Of a DNA stretch of 64,000 bases, positions 15,758-23,566 are shown one piece after another. This DNA is from Chitinophagaceae bacterium (lineage in GTDB: Bacteria; Bacteroidota; Bacteroidia; Chitinophagales; Chitinophagaceae): the NCBI GenBank assembly GCA_024103425.1, contig JAGFIS010000007.1, positions 62,001-126,000 on the forward strand, written 5' to 3'. Numbering within the stretch: position 1 is the first letter of the stretch; the number at the start of each line of letters is the position of its first letter. Below the pieces are notes generated by a model, which worked only from the letters and a program-made list of their open reading frames with translations, made no database searches and had not been told where the DNA came from. The position numbers were made by a program, and so were the translations under genes.

Positions 15758-16372
15758 ATGAAACTTTCAGAACAGCTTGTAAAATATCTGCCTTTAGGTT
15801 ATCTCTATCTGATTATTTTAGGGATCATCAAGGAGAGTATTTTTCATTACCAGATCGGAATCAAGATTCTGAAGTTCTCTTCTCTGACGGATATTCTTTT
15901 AAGTCCCATATCCGATATTACTTCCGAGCCTATTACTCTGATTTTTCTACTAGTTTATTTTTTATTTCTTTTCTTTTTCGTTTATCGCAGAAGAAATTCC
16001 CCATCTATAAAGAAACACTTTCTGTCAAGCAAAAAAGTTAAGAATTTATCGCCGGAAGATTATGAAAAACTGGTTAACAGAACTATGATTGGATACGTTT
16101 TTGTGGGATTGTTTTTGTTCTTCTCAGGCCTTGGCTTCGGATCAGGTGCACAGATGAACAAAAGAATAAAAAACCAGACTCTGTCATATCGCAATACAAT
16201 CAGTCTTATATCTGATACCGCTACTCACGAAATCCATATTATCACTATCAACAGCCAGTATTGTTTTTACGTTGAAAAAGGAACTACTAAAGTTCAGGTT
16301 GCGCCCTTAACAGCTATTAAAACTATAGAGTTTACCAAAAACTCTAAATTGGATGGAGACAAAGAAGAATAA
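15758..16372 (+). CDS. Hypothetical membrane protein
   Basis: 204 residues. Hydrophobic spans at about 10-27, 57-77 and 108-128. The last 70 residues are soluble and beta-rich (HEIHIITINSQYCFYVEKG), ending acidic (KLDGDKEE). No family recognised. Its last 20 bases overlap the urea transporter start, so they may be translationally coupled. Confidence 0.7.
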   Translation: MKLSEQLVKYLPLGYLYLIILGIIKESIFHYQIGIKILKFSSLTDILLSPISDITSEPITLIFLLVYFLFLFFFVYRRRNSPSIKKHFLSSKKVKNLSPEDYEKLVNRTMIGYVFVGLFLFFSGLGFGSGAQMNKRIKNQTLSYRNTISLISDTATHEIHIITINSQYCFYVEKGTTKVQVAPLTAIKTIEFTKNSKLDGDKEE

Positions 16373-17234
16373 TACCAGGGTTATATTGCCTCTCCTCACC
16401 CAGACGTTCAAAGGGCTCGGACAAGTGTTCCTGCAACCCAGTGAAATCACGGGATTCTTCCTCCTGCTCGGTATCAGTTCTGTATCACCTCTTGCCGGCA
16501 TTGCTTCATTCATCGCTGCTTTGACCGGAACGATTACTGCGAGGCTGATTCATGTTGATTCTTCAGATCTCAACAACGGGCTATACGGCTTCAATGCAGC
16601 GTTAGCCGGAGTGGCCAGTATTGTTTTCTTTAAGCCGATATGGCAATTGTGGCTCGTTATTATTGCGGGTGCTGTTGTTACAGTCTATCTTCATCACTTC
16701 TTTATCAGGAAGAAGATTCCGGCATTTACTTTTTCATTCGTTTTGATTACCTGGATAATTTATTATACAATTCAATCTTTCTTTCCTGATCTTCTTGTCG
16801 CCGGGTCACCATCATTTTCCACTTCACCCCCAGCTCTTGTACCTGTAAAAGGTTTTGCCCAGGTAGTATTTCAATCAGGTACTGTTGCAGGTATTTTTCT
16901 ATTGATTGGTGTAGCTGCAAGCTCGCTTAACGGTGTATTGTTTGGAATAGTAGGGTCTGTTATTGCCGCCGCCTCAGCGTACATTCTCGGAGCACCTGCT
17001 GATGGCATACTAAACGGACTATTCAGCTATAACGCTGTATTATGTGCCATTGCATTTGCCGGGAAACGGAGAAAGGATATCGGCTTCGCTCTGTTAGCAG
17101 TAGTATTGTCAATAATTATCAATCTCTCTTTGTTAAAGACTCCGGCTCTTCAACTGACTTTTCCGTTTGTCTTGGCGTCGTTCATTGTTCAGGTATTAAA
17201 AAACCGATTAGAAAAAAGAGTGGAGACCGAGTAA
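16353..17234 (+). CDS. Urea transporter (UT family)
   Basis: 293 residues with about ten membrane spans and the internal duplication of the UT fold. Seen: FKGLGQVFLQPSEITGFFLLLGI near the N-terminus, the first selectivity block LNNGLYGFNAALAGVA, PAFTFSFVLITW, and the second block ILNGLFSYNAVLCAIAF. UT proteins are channels for urea. No urease gene lies in this window, so the fate of urea is unknown. It overlaps the upstream membrane gene by 20 bp. Confidence 0.9.
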   Translation: METKKNNTRVILPLLTQTFKGLGQVFLQPSEITGFFLLLGISSVSPLAGIASFIAALTGTITARLIHVDSSDLNNGLYGFNAALAGVASIVFFKPIWQLWLVIIAGAVVTVYLHHFFIRKKIPAFTFSFVLITWIIYYTIQSFFPDLLVAGSPSFSTSPPALVPVKGFAQVVFQSGTVAGIFLLIGVAASSLNGVLFGIVGSVIAAASAYILGAPADGILNGLFSYNAVLCAIAFAGKRRKDIGFALLAVVLSIIINLSLLKTPALQLTFPFVLASFIVQVLKNRLEKRVETE

Positions 17235-17300
17235 CGCTTTTTTTTGTCCGTTTTGAGTTTTAATTTTTTCTACCTTAGTTTCACTTTAACCATCACTCTC

Positions 17301-17620
17301 ATGGACTACTCCAAAATCAGCAACGAAACCGTTAGAGCAGCTATCAACGCGTGGCAAAACGGTGACAAAAACACTTTCCTTTCTTTCTTCACCGCTAACC
17401 CCGCACTGACAGACGACGGTAATCCGAGAGATTTTCAGGGGTTCGTAGATGAAGCTTGTGAAAAGAAAAATATTTAGAAATCGATAGTGTGGAAAATAAT
17501 GGTACCGAGATCTATGGAAAATTTGACGCCGGAAGATGGGGAGTATTCAGAGTATATTTCAAGTTTCATGCTGACCAGGAAGGAAAATTCAACAGACTTG
17601 ATATCGGACAGGCTAACTGA
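17301..17620 (+). pseudogene. NTF2/SnoaL-like protein gene with a frameshift
   Basis: The first part from ATG 17301 reads MDYSKISNETVRAAINAWQN, then FLSFFTANPALTDDGNPRDFQGFVDEACEKK, and stops at TAG 17475. Shifting frame at the run of five A's near 17466-17471 restores a natural continuation: YLEIDSVENNGTEIYGKFDA, GRWGVFRVYFKFHADQEG and KFNRLDIGQAN to TGA 17620. The joined product (about 106 residues) has the size and layout of NTF2-like (SnoaL) proteins of Bacteroidota. One added A would repair it, so this is a recent mutation, a phase-variable tract or a sequencing error. Confidence 0.75.
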
Positions 17621-17625
17621 TTAAT

Positions 17626-18249
17626 ATGCTCAGTCATTACAACAAAATTGCAGGAAAAGACACCGGAAGGTCAATAGCTATTGCCGATGGCGTATTCGGT
17701 GTGGCACTCACACTTTTGGTTCTCGATGTAAGAGTTCCAATAATGGACGGCATTCACTCTGATAAACAGCTGATAGATGCCTTCTTGGATTTAGGTCCAA
17801 AGTTTCTTGTTTCATTCCTTGCATTTATGACCGGAGGAATTTTTTGGATGGGTCATTCAGCGCAATACAAACACATCACAGGCAGTGATAGAAACCTGAG
17901 TTGGATTAACCTGCTGTTTCTTCTTACCGTTATCATGTTGCCTTTCACCACATCTTTTTTAGGAAACTATGTAGAATTCAAATTCCCGATAGCTGTTTAC
18001 TGGTTGAATATTTTTCTGATGGGTGCTATCCTCTACATCCACTGGGCTTATGCTTACAAGCACAATTTTGTAAACGAAGAGACCAGAGAGATCGTTAACA
18101 AACCTTTACGCACCCGCATTATAATAGCACAATCGCTATACTTCCTTGGGTTACTGATGTGCTTCATCAGTCCGTATTTGAGTATCGGTTTTATTATTGC
18201 GGTACAGTTAAACTATGCCTTTGGCTTAATCTCGGGACCTAAGAGTTGA
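17626..18249 (+). CDS. TMEM175-family (DUF1211) membrane protein, putative K+ channel
   Basis: 207 residues, six membrane spans. The first helix carries ADGVFGVALTLLVLDVRVP, the TMEM175 signature. The usual FSD motif of helix 1 (R-x-x-x-F-S-D) reads I-A-D here (residues 19-21), with the R and D kept. Bacterial TMEM175 proteins are potassium channels; the F-to-I and S-to-A changes may alter gating. It starts 5 bp after the broken NTF2-like gene and converges on the amidohydrolase gene with 11 bp between stops. Confidence 0.85.
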   Translation: MLSHYNKIAGKDTGRSIAIADGVFGVALTLLVLDVRVPIMDGIHSDKQLIDAFLDLGPKFLVSFLAFMTGGIFWMGHSAQYKHITGSDRNLSWINLLFLLTVIMLPFTTSFLGNYVEFKFPIAVYWLNIFLMGAILYIHWAYAYKHNFVNEETREIVNKPLRTRIIIAQSLYFLGLLMCFISPYLSIGFIIAVQLNYAFGLISGPKS

Positions 18250-18260
18250 TAGCTCATTGT

Positions 18261-19538
18261 TTATTGTCCTTTATACACCACTCCGTCTTTCATCACAAAA
18301 GTTACTCTGCCAAAGGCTTTTGAGTCTTTCAGCGGATCGCCGTCTACAGCCACAATATCTGCAAGTTTTCCGGATTCAATACTGCCCAATTTATCCTGAA
18401 TGCCGATGAGTTCTGCAGCACGGATAGTAGCAGCTTTAATGGCTTCCATGGCCGGCATTCCTGCTTCAATCATGTATGTAAATTCCAGCCAGTTGTTTCC
18501 ATGTTTGTACACTCCTGCATCGGTGCCAAAGGCTATCTTGACTCCTGCCTTATAAGCCCTGCCTAAAGTGGCTTGAATCTGTGGCCCGATCTCCAACGCC
18601 TTCACTGCTACCTGTGGAGGGAAGTAGCCCGGTTGTTTGGCAGAGTCTGCAACTGATTTACCCGCGATTACAGTCGGCACATACCATGCGCCTTTTTCTT
18701 TGAACAAAGCAATGGCTTCATCATCCATAAGGGTGCCGTGTTCAATTGAAGTAACTCCCGCACGCAAGGCTCTCTTCATTCCTTCGGCACCGTGCGCATG
18801 TGCCATCACCCTTAATCCGTAATCTTTAGCAGTGCTGATGATGGCTCTCATCTCCTCTTCGGTAAACTGTGCCCCTTTACTGTCGCTCGATACATCCATC
18901 ACACCTCCGGTGGCCACCATCTTTATCACATCGGATCCCTCCTTGTAACGCTGTCTAACGGCTTTCATCGCATCGGCAACCCCATTGGCAACGCCTTCTT
19001 TAATACCGGGATCGCCGGCAAGATCAGAGCGATAACCATTAGTAGGGTCTCCATGCGACCCAGTAGAACCAATTGCCGTACCGGCAGCGTAAATCCTCGG
19101 ACCGGGGATCAGCCCCTGATTCACGGCACGTTTCATGGCTAGCACTATGCCGCCACCTGCATCGCGCACTGTAGTAAAGCCAGACATCAATGTAACCCTG
19201 GCATATCCGATACTTCTATATACATAATCAGCTTCGTTTAAATGAAATTCTTCGAGATAACTGCTTTTGTTCATCTCCATAGAGAGGTGTGTATGGCAAT
19301 CCATCCAGCCCGGGGTGACTGTTTTATTTTTCAGATCGATTACTTTGTCATTCGCTCCCACTTTTGTAAAACCACTCTGCACTCCTGTAATCTGATTACC
19401 CTCTACAATAATGCTCATATTCTGCTTCGGTGCATCAGAAATACCGTCTATCAGACTACCACACCAGATAATTGTTTTCTGAGCAGAAAGTTGAAGGCAG
19501 GTTACAATCAGCACCACGGGAAAAAGTATTTTTTTCAT
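18261..19538 (-). CDS. Secreted amidohydrolase (imidazolonepropionase/prolidase-like)
   Basis: 425 residues with a signal peptide (1-19, LQLSAQ). A full metal-binding set of the amidohydrolase superfamily is visible: DCHTHL (HxH), VIKMVATGG (bridging Lys), VMAHAHG, SIEHGT and FGTDAG. C-terminal LGSIESGKLADIVAVDGDPL is the usual return strand. Related exported proteins (Xaa-Pro dipeptidase, Sgx9260-type) hydrolyse N-acylated or proline dipeptides; the substrate here is not defined. An exported location fits scavenging of peptides. Confidence 0.92.
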   Translation of the reverse strand: MKKILFPVVLIVTCLQLSAQKTIIWCGSLIDGISDAPKQNMSIIVEGNQITGVQSGFTKVGANDKVIDLKNKTVTPGWMDCHTHLSMEMNKSSYLEEFHLNEADYVYRSIGYARVTLMSGFTTVRDAGGGIVLAMKRAVNQGLIPGPRIYAAGTAIGSTGSHGDPTNGYRSDLAGDPGIKEGVANGVADAMKAVRQRYKEGSDVIKMVATGGVMDVSSDSKGAQFTEEEMRAIISTAKDYGLRVMAHAHGAEGMKRALRAGVTSIEHGTLMDDEAIALFKEKGAWYVPTVIAGKSVADSAKQPGYFPPQVAVKALEIGPQIQATLGRAYKAGVKIAFGTDAGVYKHGNNWLEFTYMIEAGMPAMEAIKAATIRAAELIGIQDKLGSIESGKLADIVAVDGDPLKDSKAFGRVTFVMKDGVVYKGQ

Positions 19539-19558
19539 ATCTATTTGTTTTGGCTGCT

Positions 19559-19566
19559 TAAATGTA
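19559..19566 (-). promoter_or_regulatory. -7 element of the amidohydrolase promoter
   Basis: On the minus strand TACATTTA, one mismatch to TAnnTTTG, about 20 bp before the start codon. Confidence 0.4.
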
Positions 19567-19666
19567 AAATATTTTTGCGACGTGTCTTGTCTTTGTAAAA
19601 TTTCCTGCTACATAAAGATCTAAACGATACCTTCACCACCTTGATAACTAAGCAATAACATTTTTT

Positions 19667-20242
19667 ATGAAAAAAGTAATCTTGTTTTTTGCACTGTTTG
19701 CCGGCTACTTTGGCTACGGACAAACCCACTATGGAATAAAGGGCGGCCTGAGCCTTTCTAACGTAAATGGAACCTATACAAGCGAACTCTCCACTTTGGC
19801 AGGCTATAACCTTGGAGCAGTTCTGAAGGTTGATCTCTCTGATGAAATACAATTCAGCCCGGAGCTTTTATTTTCCAACAAAGGATACAACGCTATTCTG
19901 ATACCCTTCGGAACTACCGCACACAGGCTTTCTTATCTAAGCATCCCCTTATTAGCCCAATACAATTTCACTCCAAAATTTTATTTGCAACTCGGACCAG
20001 AGTTTAACTTCTTGCTGACAGCTAAAGCTAAATGGAAAAATCACTCCGGTAATATTACCCACTCATACAACTCTTTTGACGCAGGACTTGCCGGAGGTCC
20101 GGGAATAAAAATAAGCAAGAACCTCTTTTTAGAAGGCCGATATGCACTCGGATTGACGCAAATCAATAAGAACGCAAGCCTTTCAGGAAAGCACAGAACC
20201 GGAACTTTTCAGATAGATGTCGTTTATTTGTTGAAGAAATAA
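19667..20242 (+). CDS. PorT-like outer-membrane beta-barrel protein
   Basis: 191 residues. Signal peptide 1-18 (MKKVILFFALFAGYFGYGQ), then GIKGGLSLSNVNG, the opening of OMP_b-brl_2/PorT-family barrels, alternating strands (FSPELLFSNKGYN, YLSIPLLAQYNF, LQLGPEFNFLL) and a final strand ending IDVVYLLKK. Probably an eight-stranded barrel. The specific role is unknown; many paralogues exist in this phylum, so it need not be the secretion protein PorT. Confidence 0.88.
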   Translation: MKKVILFFALFAGYFGYGQTHYGIKGGLSLSNVNGTYTSELSTLAGYNLGAVLKVDLSDEIQFSPELLFSNKGYNAILIPFGTTAHRLSYLSIPLLAQYNFTPKFYLQLGPEFNFLLTAKAKWKNHSGNITHSYNSFDAGLAGGPGIKISKNLFLEGRYALGLTQINKNASLSGKHRTGTFQIDVVYLLKK

Positions 20243-20320
20243 AGAAGGGTGCTTAGAATACTAAATTATCTGCTCTAAAAAAGTTCCTGAACTCTTGAAG
20301 AAAAAATATTAATTTTCAAT

Positions 20321-21244
20321 ATGATTGAAATCAAAAATCTCCGCAAGACATATGACGGGCATGAAGCATTGAAAGGAATTTCTTTTAATATCAGAGAAGG
20401 AGAGTTTTATGGTTTACTGGGCCCCAATGGTGCCGGAAAAACGACTACAATTTCTATCATGAGTTCTATTTTGGAACCTGATTCAGGAGAAGTACTGATC
20501 AACGGAAAGAACATCACCGGCGATATCACAGAAGCAAAACAACTTACCGGTGTAGTGCCTCAGGAGATTGCACTGTACGGCGATTTTTCTGCTTTTGAGA
20601 ATCTCAGTTTTTGGGGAAGCCTTTATAACGTCCCGAACAGAGAATTAAAGCAACGCATTGAAAATATGCTGAACCTCTTCGGTCTTTACGACCGCAGGCA
20701 TGATAAAGTAAAAGCTTACTCCGGCGGGATGAAGCGAAGAATCAATATTGCAGCGGCTTTACTGCACCAACCGAAAATCGTCTTCATGGATGAGCCGACC
20801 GTCGGCATAGACCCGCAGAGTAGAAACCTGATTTATGAAGTGATTGAACAACTGCACCAAGAGGGTATGACCATCGTTTATACAACCCACTACATGGAAG
20901 AAGCCGAAAGGTTCTGCGACCGTATCGGCATTATCGATAACGGACAAATCATTGAAGAAGGCACACTGCAGGAACTGAAAAGCAGAAGTAACCTTAAAGA
21001 GGTAATCGAGGTAACGTACGATAAACTTGAAGATACACAAGCAGGTGAGATCATTTCACGATGGCCCGGCTCATCGAGGAAGGAAAATAAAATATCCTTC
21101 TTATTAACAGACATTCAGAAAGAGTTGCCGGGCATTGTTATTAAGTCGTCAGAAATTGGAGTCACGATCAACAATATTGAAATACAGCGGACAAATTTAG
21201 AAACCATATTCCTCAACCTTACCGGCAAACAATTAAGAGACTAG
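20321..21244 (+). CDS. ABC transporter ATP-binding protein
   Basis: 307 residues. Walker A GPNGAGKTTT (about 35-44), Q-loop VVPQE, signature YSGGMKRRINIAAAL, Walker B IVFMDEPTVGIDP and H-loop VYTTHYMEEAERF are all intact. The roughly 85-residue C-terminal extension is typical of ABC-2 (CcmA/DrrA-type) exporters. The permease starts two bases after its stop. Substrate unknown: drug, lipid or polysaccharide are all possible. Confidence 0.95.
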   Translation: MIEIKNLRKTYDGHEALKGISFNIREGEFYGLLGPNGAGKTTTISIMSSILEPDSGEVLINGKNITGDITEAKQLTGVVPQEIALYGDFSAFENLSFWGSLYNVPNRELKQRIENMLNLFGLYDRRHDKVKAYSGGMKRRINIAAALLHQPKIVFMDEPTVGIDPQSRNLIYEVIEQLHQEGMTIVYTTHYMEEAERFCDRIGIIDNGQIIEEGTLQELKSRSNLKEVIEVTYDKLEDTQAGEIISRWPGSSRKENKISFLLTDIQKELPGIVIKSSEIGVTINNIEIQRTNLETIFLNLTGKQLRD

Positions 21245-21246
21245 AC

Positions 21247-22512
21247 ATGTTAAAACTCCCAATAAAAGATTTGAAATTATTCTTCAAAGATCGTCCTTCT
21301 GTTCTGGTAACTTTTGCGGTGCCCATTGCACTGATCACCTTGTTTGCTTTTGCTTTTGGGGGAGCCGGCCAGGGTAACAAAGAGAATAAAATATCCATGC
21401 AGATTGCAGACCTCGACAACACTGACCTCTCAGCGAAGGCTATCGCTGTATTTGATACCCTTAAAAATATTCGGACAAATCACGTCTCTTATGAAGCCGC
21501 AGTAGAAGCGATAAAGAAAGGGAAAGAAAATAGTGTTCTCATCATCCATAAAGGATTTGCAGATTCGTTGGAAACCGGTAGTGAACTGCCCCTCGAACTC
21601 CAATACGATGAAGCGAGAGAAATAGAAGTAGGATTATTGCAACAATCATTAATACCGACAGTGTTTAGGCTGCCCTTCAGCCTGGGTAATCCAAAAGCTG
21701 TAATGGCCGGCCGGTTTGAGAAGCTCACCGAAAATTCCTCTCCGGAAGTGAAAGAAAATATCCTGCATCAGTCGGATAATCTTTTTGAATCACTTTCGCA
21801 AGGTATAGCTGAAAATTCCGGTACTACAGACCCCGCAGGAGCCTTCCTCGGCAACGAGATCAAGATGACCAAATTAGTAGCTGCAAAAAAAGACAGCAGT
21901 TTAGGTTTGATACAGGCAGTTTCCGGAACGGCTGTGATGATGCTGCTGTTTTCGGTAGTAGGTATCGGAATGGGATTACTGGAAGAAAAGCAGGAAGGTA
22001 CCCTGAAGAGATTATTATACGCCCCGATGAACCCGATGAAAATCCTCTTCGGAAAAATGATTTCCGCGAACATTATCTCTATCTTCCAGTTGGCAGTGAT
22101 GTTTCTTTTTGCAGCATTAGTTTTCGGGCTGGAACTGAAGAATCATTCAACCGGACTCTTAATCACCATTATAGCAACGGCATTTGCGTGTTCGGCATTT
22201 GGCGTATTCCTCGCTTCATTTGCCAAAAGCCGCCAGCAGGTTCAGGGGTTATCAACCCTCATCATTTTAGTGATGAGCGCTATCGGCGGTAGTATGATAC
22301 CTATATTCTTCATGCCTGCCTTTATGCAAAAATTAGCAGTGATTTCAGTGAACTATTGGAGCATCCAGGGATTTTATGATGTACTATGGAGAGAGCTTCC
22401 GGTGTTCAGTACTACATTTCTATCCAGAATACTGGTGCTTGTTTTAATCGGTGTTGTGCTGAATTTTTTAGCTGTGATCATGTTCAAAAAGAACATATTG
22501 AAGATGAACTAA
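21247..22512 (+). CDS. ABC-2 type permease
   Basis: 421 residues with the ABC-2 layout: one N-terminal span (about 17-36), a long periplasmic domain of about 190 residues, then five spans from about residue 220. LLEEKQEGTLKRLLYAPM is the conserved coupling motif of this superfamily (E-x-x-x-G-T-x-x-x-L-x-x-P). It is translated with the ATPase (2-bp gap). Only one permease is present, so the exporter probably works as a homodimer of permeases. Confidence 0.93.
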   Translation: MLKLPIKDLKLFFKDRPSVLVTFAVPIALITLFAFAFGGAGQGNKENKISMQIADLDNTDLSAKAIAVFDTLKNIRTNHVSYEAAVEAIKKGKENSVLIIHKGFADSLETGSELPLELQYDEAREIEVGLLQQSLIPTVFRLPFSLGNPKAVMAGRFEKLTENSSPEVKENILHQSDNLFESLSQGIAENSGTTDPAGAFLGNEIKMTKLVAAKKDSSLGLIQAVSGTAVMMLLFSVVGIGMGLLEEKQEGTLKRLLYAPMNPMKILFGKMISANIISIFQLAVMFLFAALVFGLELKNHSTGLLITIIATAFACSAFGVFLASFAKSRQQVQGLSTLIILVMSAIGGSMIPIFFMPAFMQKLAVISVNYWSIQGFYDVLWRELPVFSTTFLSRILVLVLIGVVLNFLAVIMFKKNILKMN

Positions 22513-22632
22513 GCACTTTGAATTACAAACAAAGGCCTCATATCCTGCTGTTGAAATATTAAAATAATTCTGCTGTCGTTAATATATCGGGAAAGAAGGC
22601 TGAAATTTGCAGGCACTAACCACTGCAGTAAC

Positions 22633-23562
22633 ATGACATTTTCAAGGCAACATACTACTATCATATTTCTGATTTTGTCAGTCTTGTGTCTTACACCGGT
22701 AATTTCACCTCCCGTGGCACTGCTTATGGGAATTGTCTTTGCTCAACTTTTGGACCATCCGTTTCCCGACAAAACCAAGAAAGCTACCTCTTTTTTATTG
22801 AAAGCTTCTGTTGTTGGGTTGGGCTTTGGCATGAATGCTCAAACCGCATTGCAAGCGGGTAAGGAAGGGTTTCTGTTCACCGTAGCCACAATTGTTTTCA
22901 CGCTTCTCTTAGGCATCCGTCTGGGCAAACTGTTTAAGGTGAATAAGATTATCTCTTTTCTGATCTCAGGAGGAACGGCTATATGTGGTGGCAGCGCCAT
23001 CGCGGCACTATCGCCTGTTGTTAAAGCCAAACAGAATCAAATCAGCGTAGCGCTCGGAGTCATCTTCATTCTCAACTCCGTTGCTCTTCTTATTTTTCCT
23101 CTCATCGGGCAAGGATTAGGATTGTCGCAAACAGACTTTGGGCTGTGGTGTGCCATTGCCATCCACGATACCAGTTCTGTTGTGGGAGCAGCAGCAAAAT
23201 ACGGCGATGAGGCTTTACGTGTAGCCACTACCGTTAAATTAGCCCGGGCTCTCTGGATTATTCCTTTAGCTTTCGGCGCCGCGATTTTCTTTAAGAGTAA
23301 AGACACCAAAGTGAAAATTCCTTACTTCATAGGATTGTTTGTTTTGGCCATCATTATCAATACCTATATACCGGCGATTAATCTGTTGAGTCCTTATATT
23401 GTTCAAATTGCCAAAGCAGGCCTGACGCTCACTTTGTTTTTAATCGGGACCGGACTTTCAGCTAAGCTGTTGAAATCAGTGGGAATGTTGCCTGTCATTC
23501 AAGGCACGGCTCTTTGGTTAGCCATATCCCTTGTCGCCCTGATAACCATTGTTTACCTGTAA
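22633..23562 (+). CDS. YeiH/UPF0324 family putative sulfate exporter
   Basis: 309 residues, about ten spans. Seen: KASVVGLGFGMN, ISGGTAICGGSAIAALSPVVKA and AIHDTSSVVGAAAKYG, the signature blocks of the YeiH family, and a late TVKLARALWIIPLA. Family members are predicted sulfate or anion exporters; the evidence is mostly genetic. It converges with the receptor gene, with only four bases between stops. Confidence 0.9.
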   Translation: MTFSRQHTTIIFLILSVLCLTPVISPPVALLMGIVFAQLLDHPFPDKTKKATSFLLKASVVGLGFGMNAQTALQAGKEGFLFTVATIVFTLLLGIRLGKLFKVNKIISFLISGGTAICGGSAIAALSPVVKAKQNQISVALGVIFILNSVALLIFPLIGQGLGLSQTDFGLWCAIAIHDTSSVVGAAAKYGDEALRVATTVKLARALWIIPLAFGAAIFFKSKDTKVKIPYFIGLFVLAIIINTYIPAINLLSPYIVQIAKAGLTLTLFLIGTGLSAKLLKSVGMLPVIQGTALWLAISLVALITIVYL

Positions 23563-23566
23563 ATAT

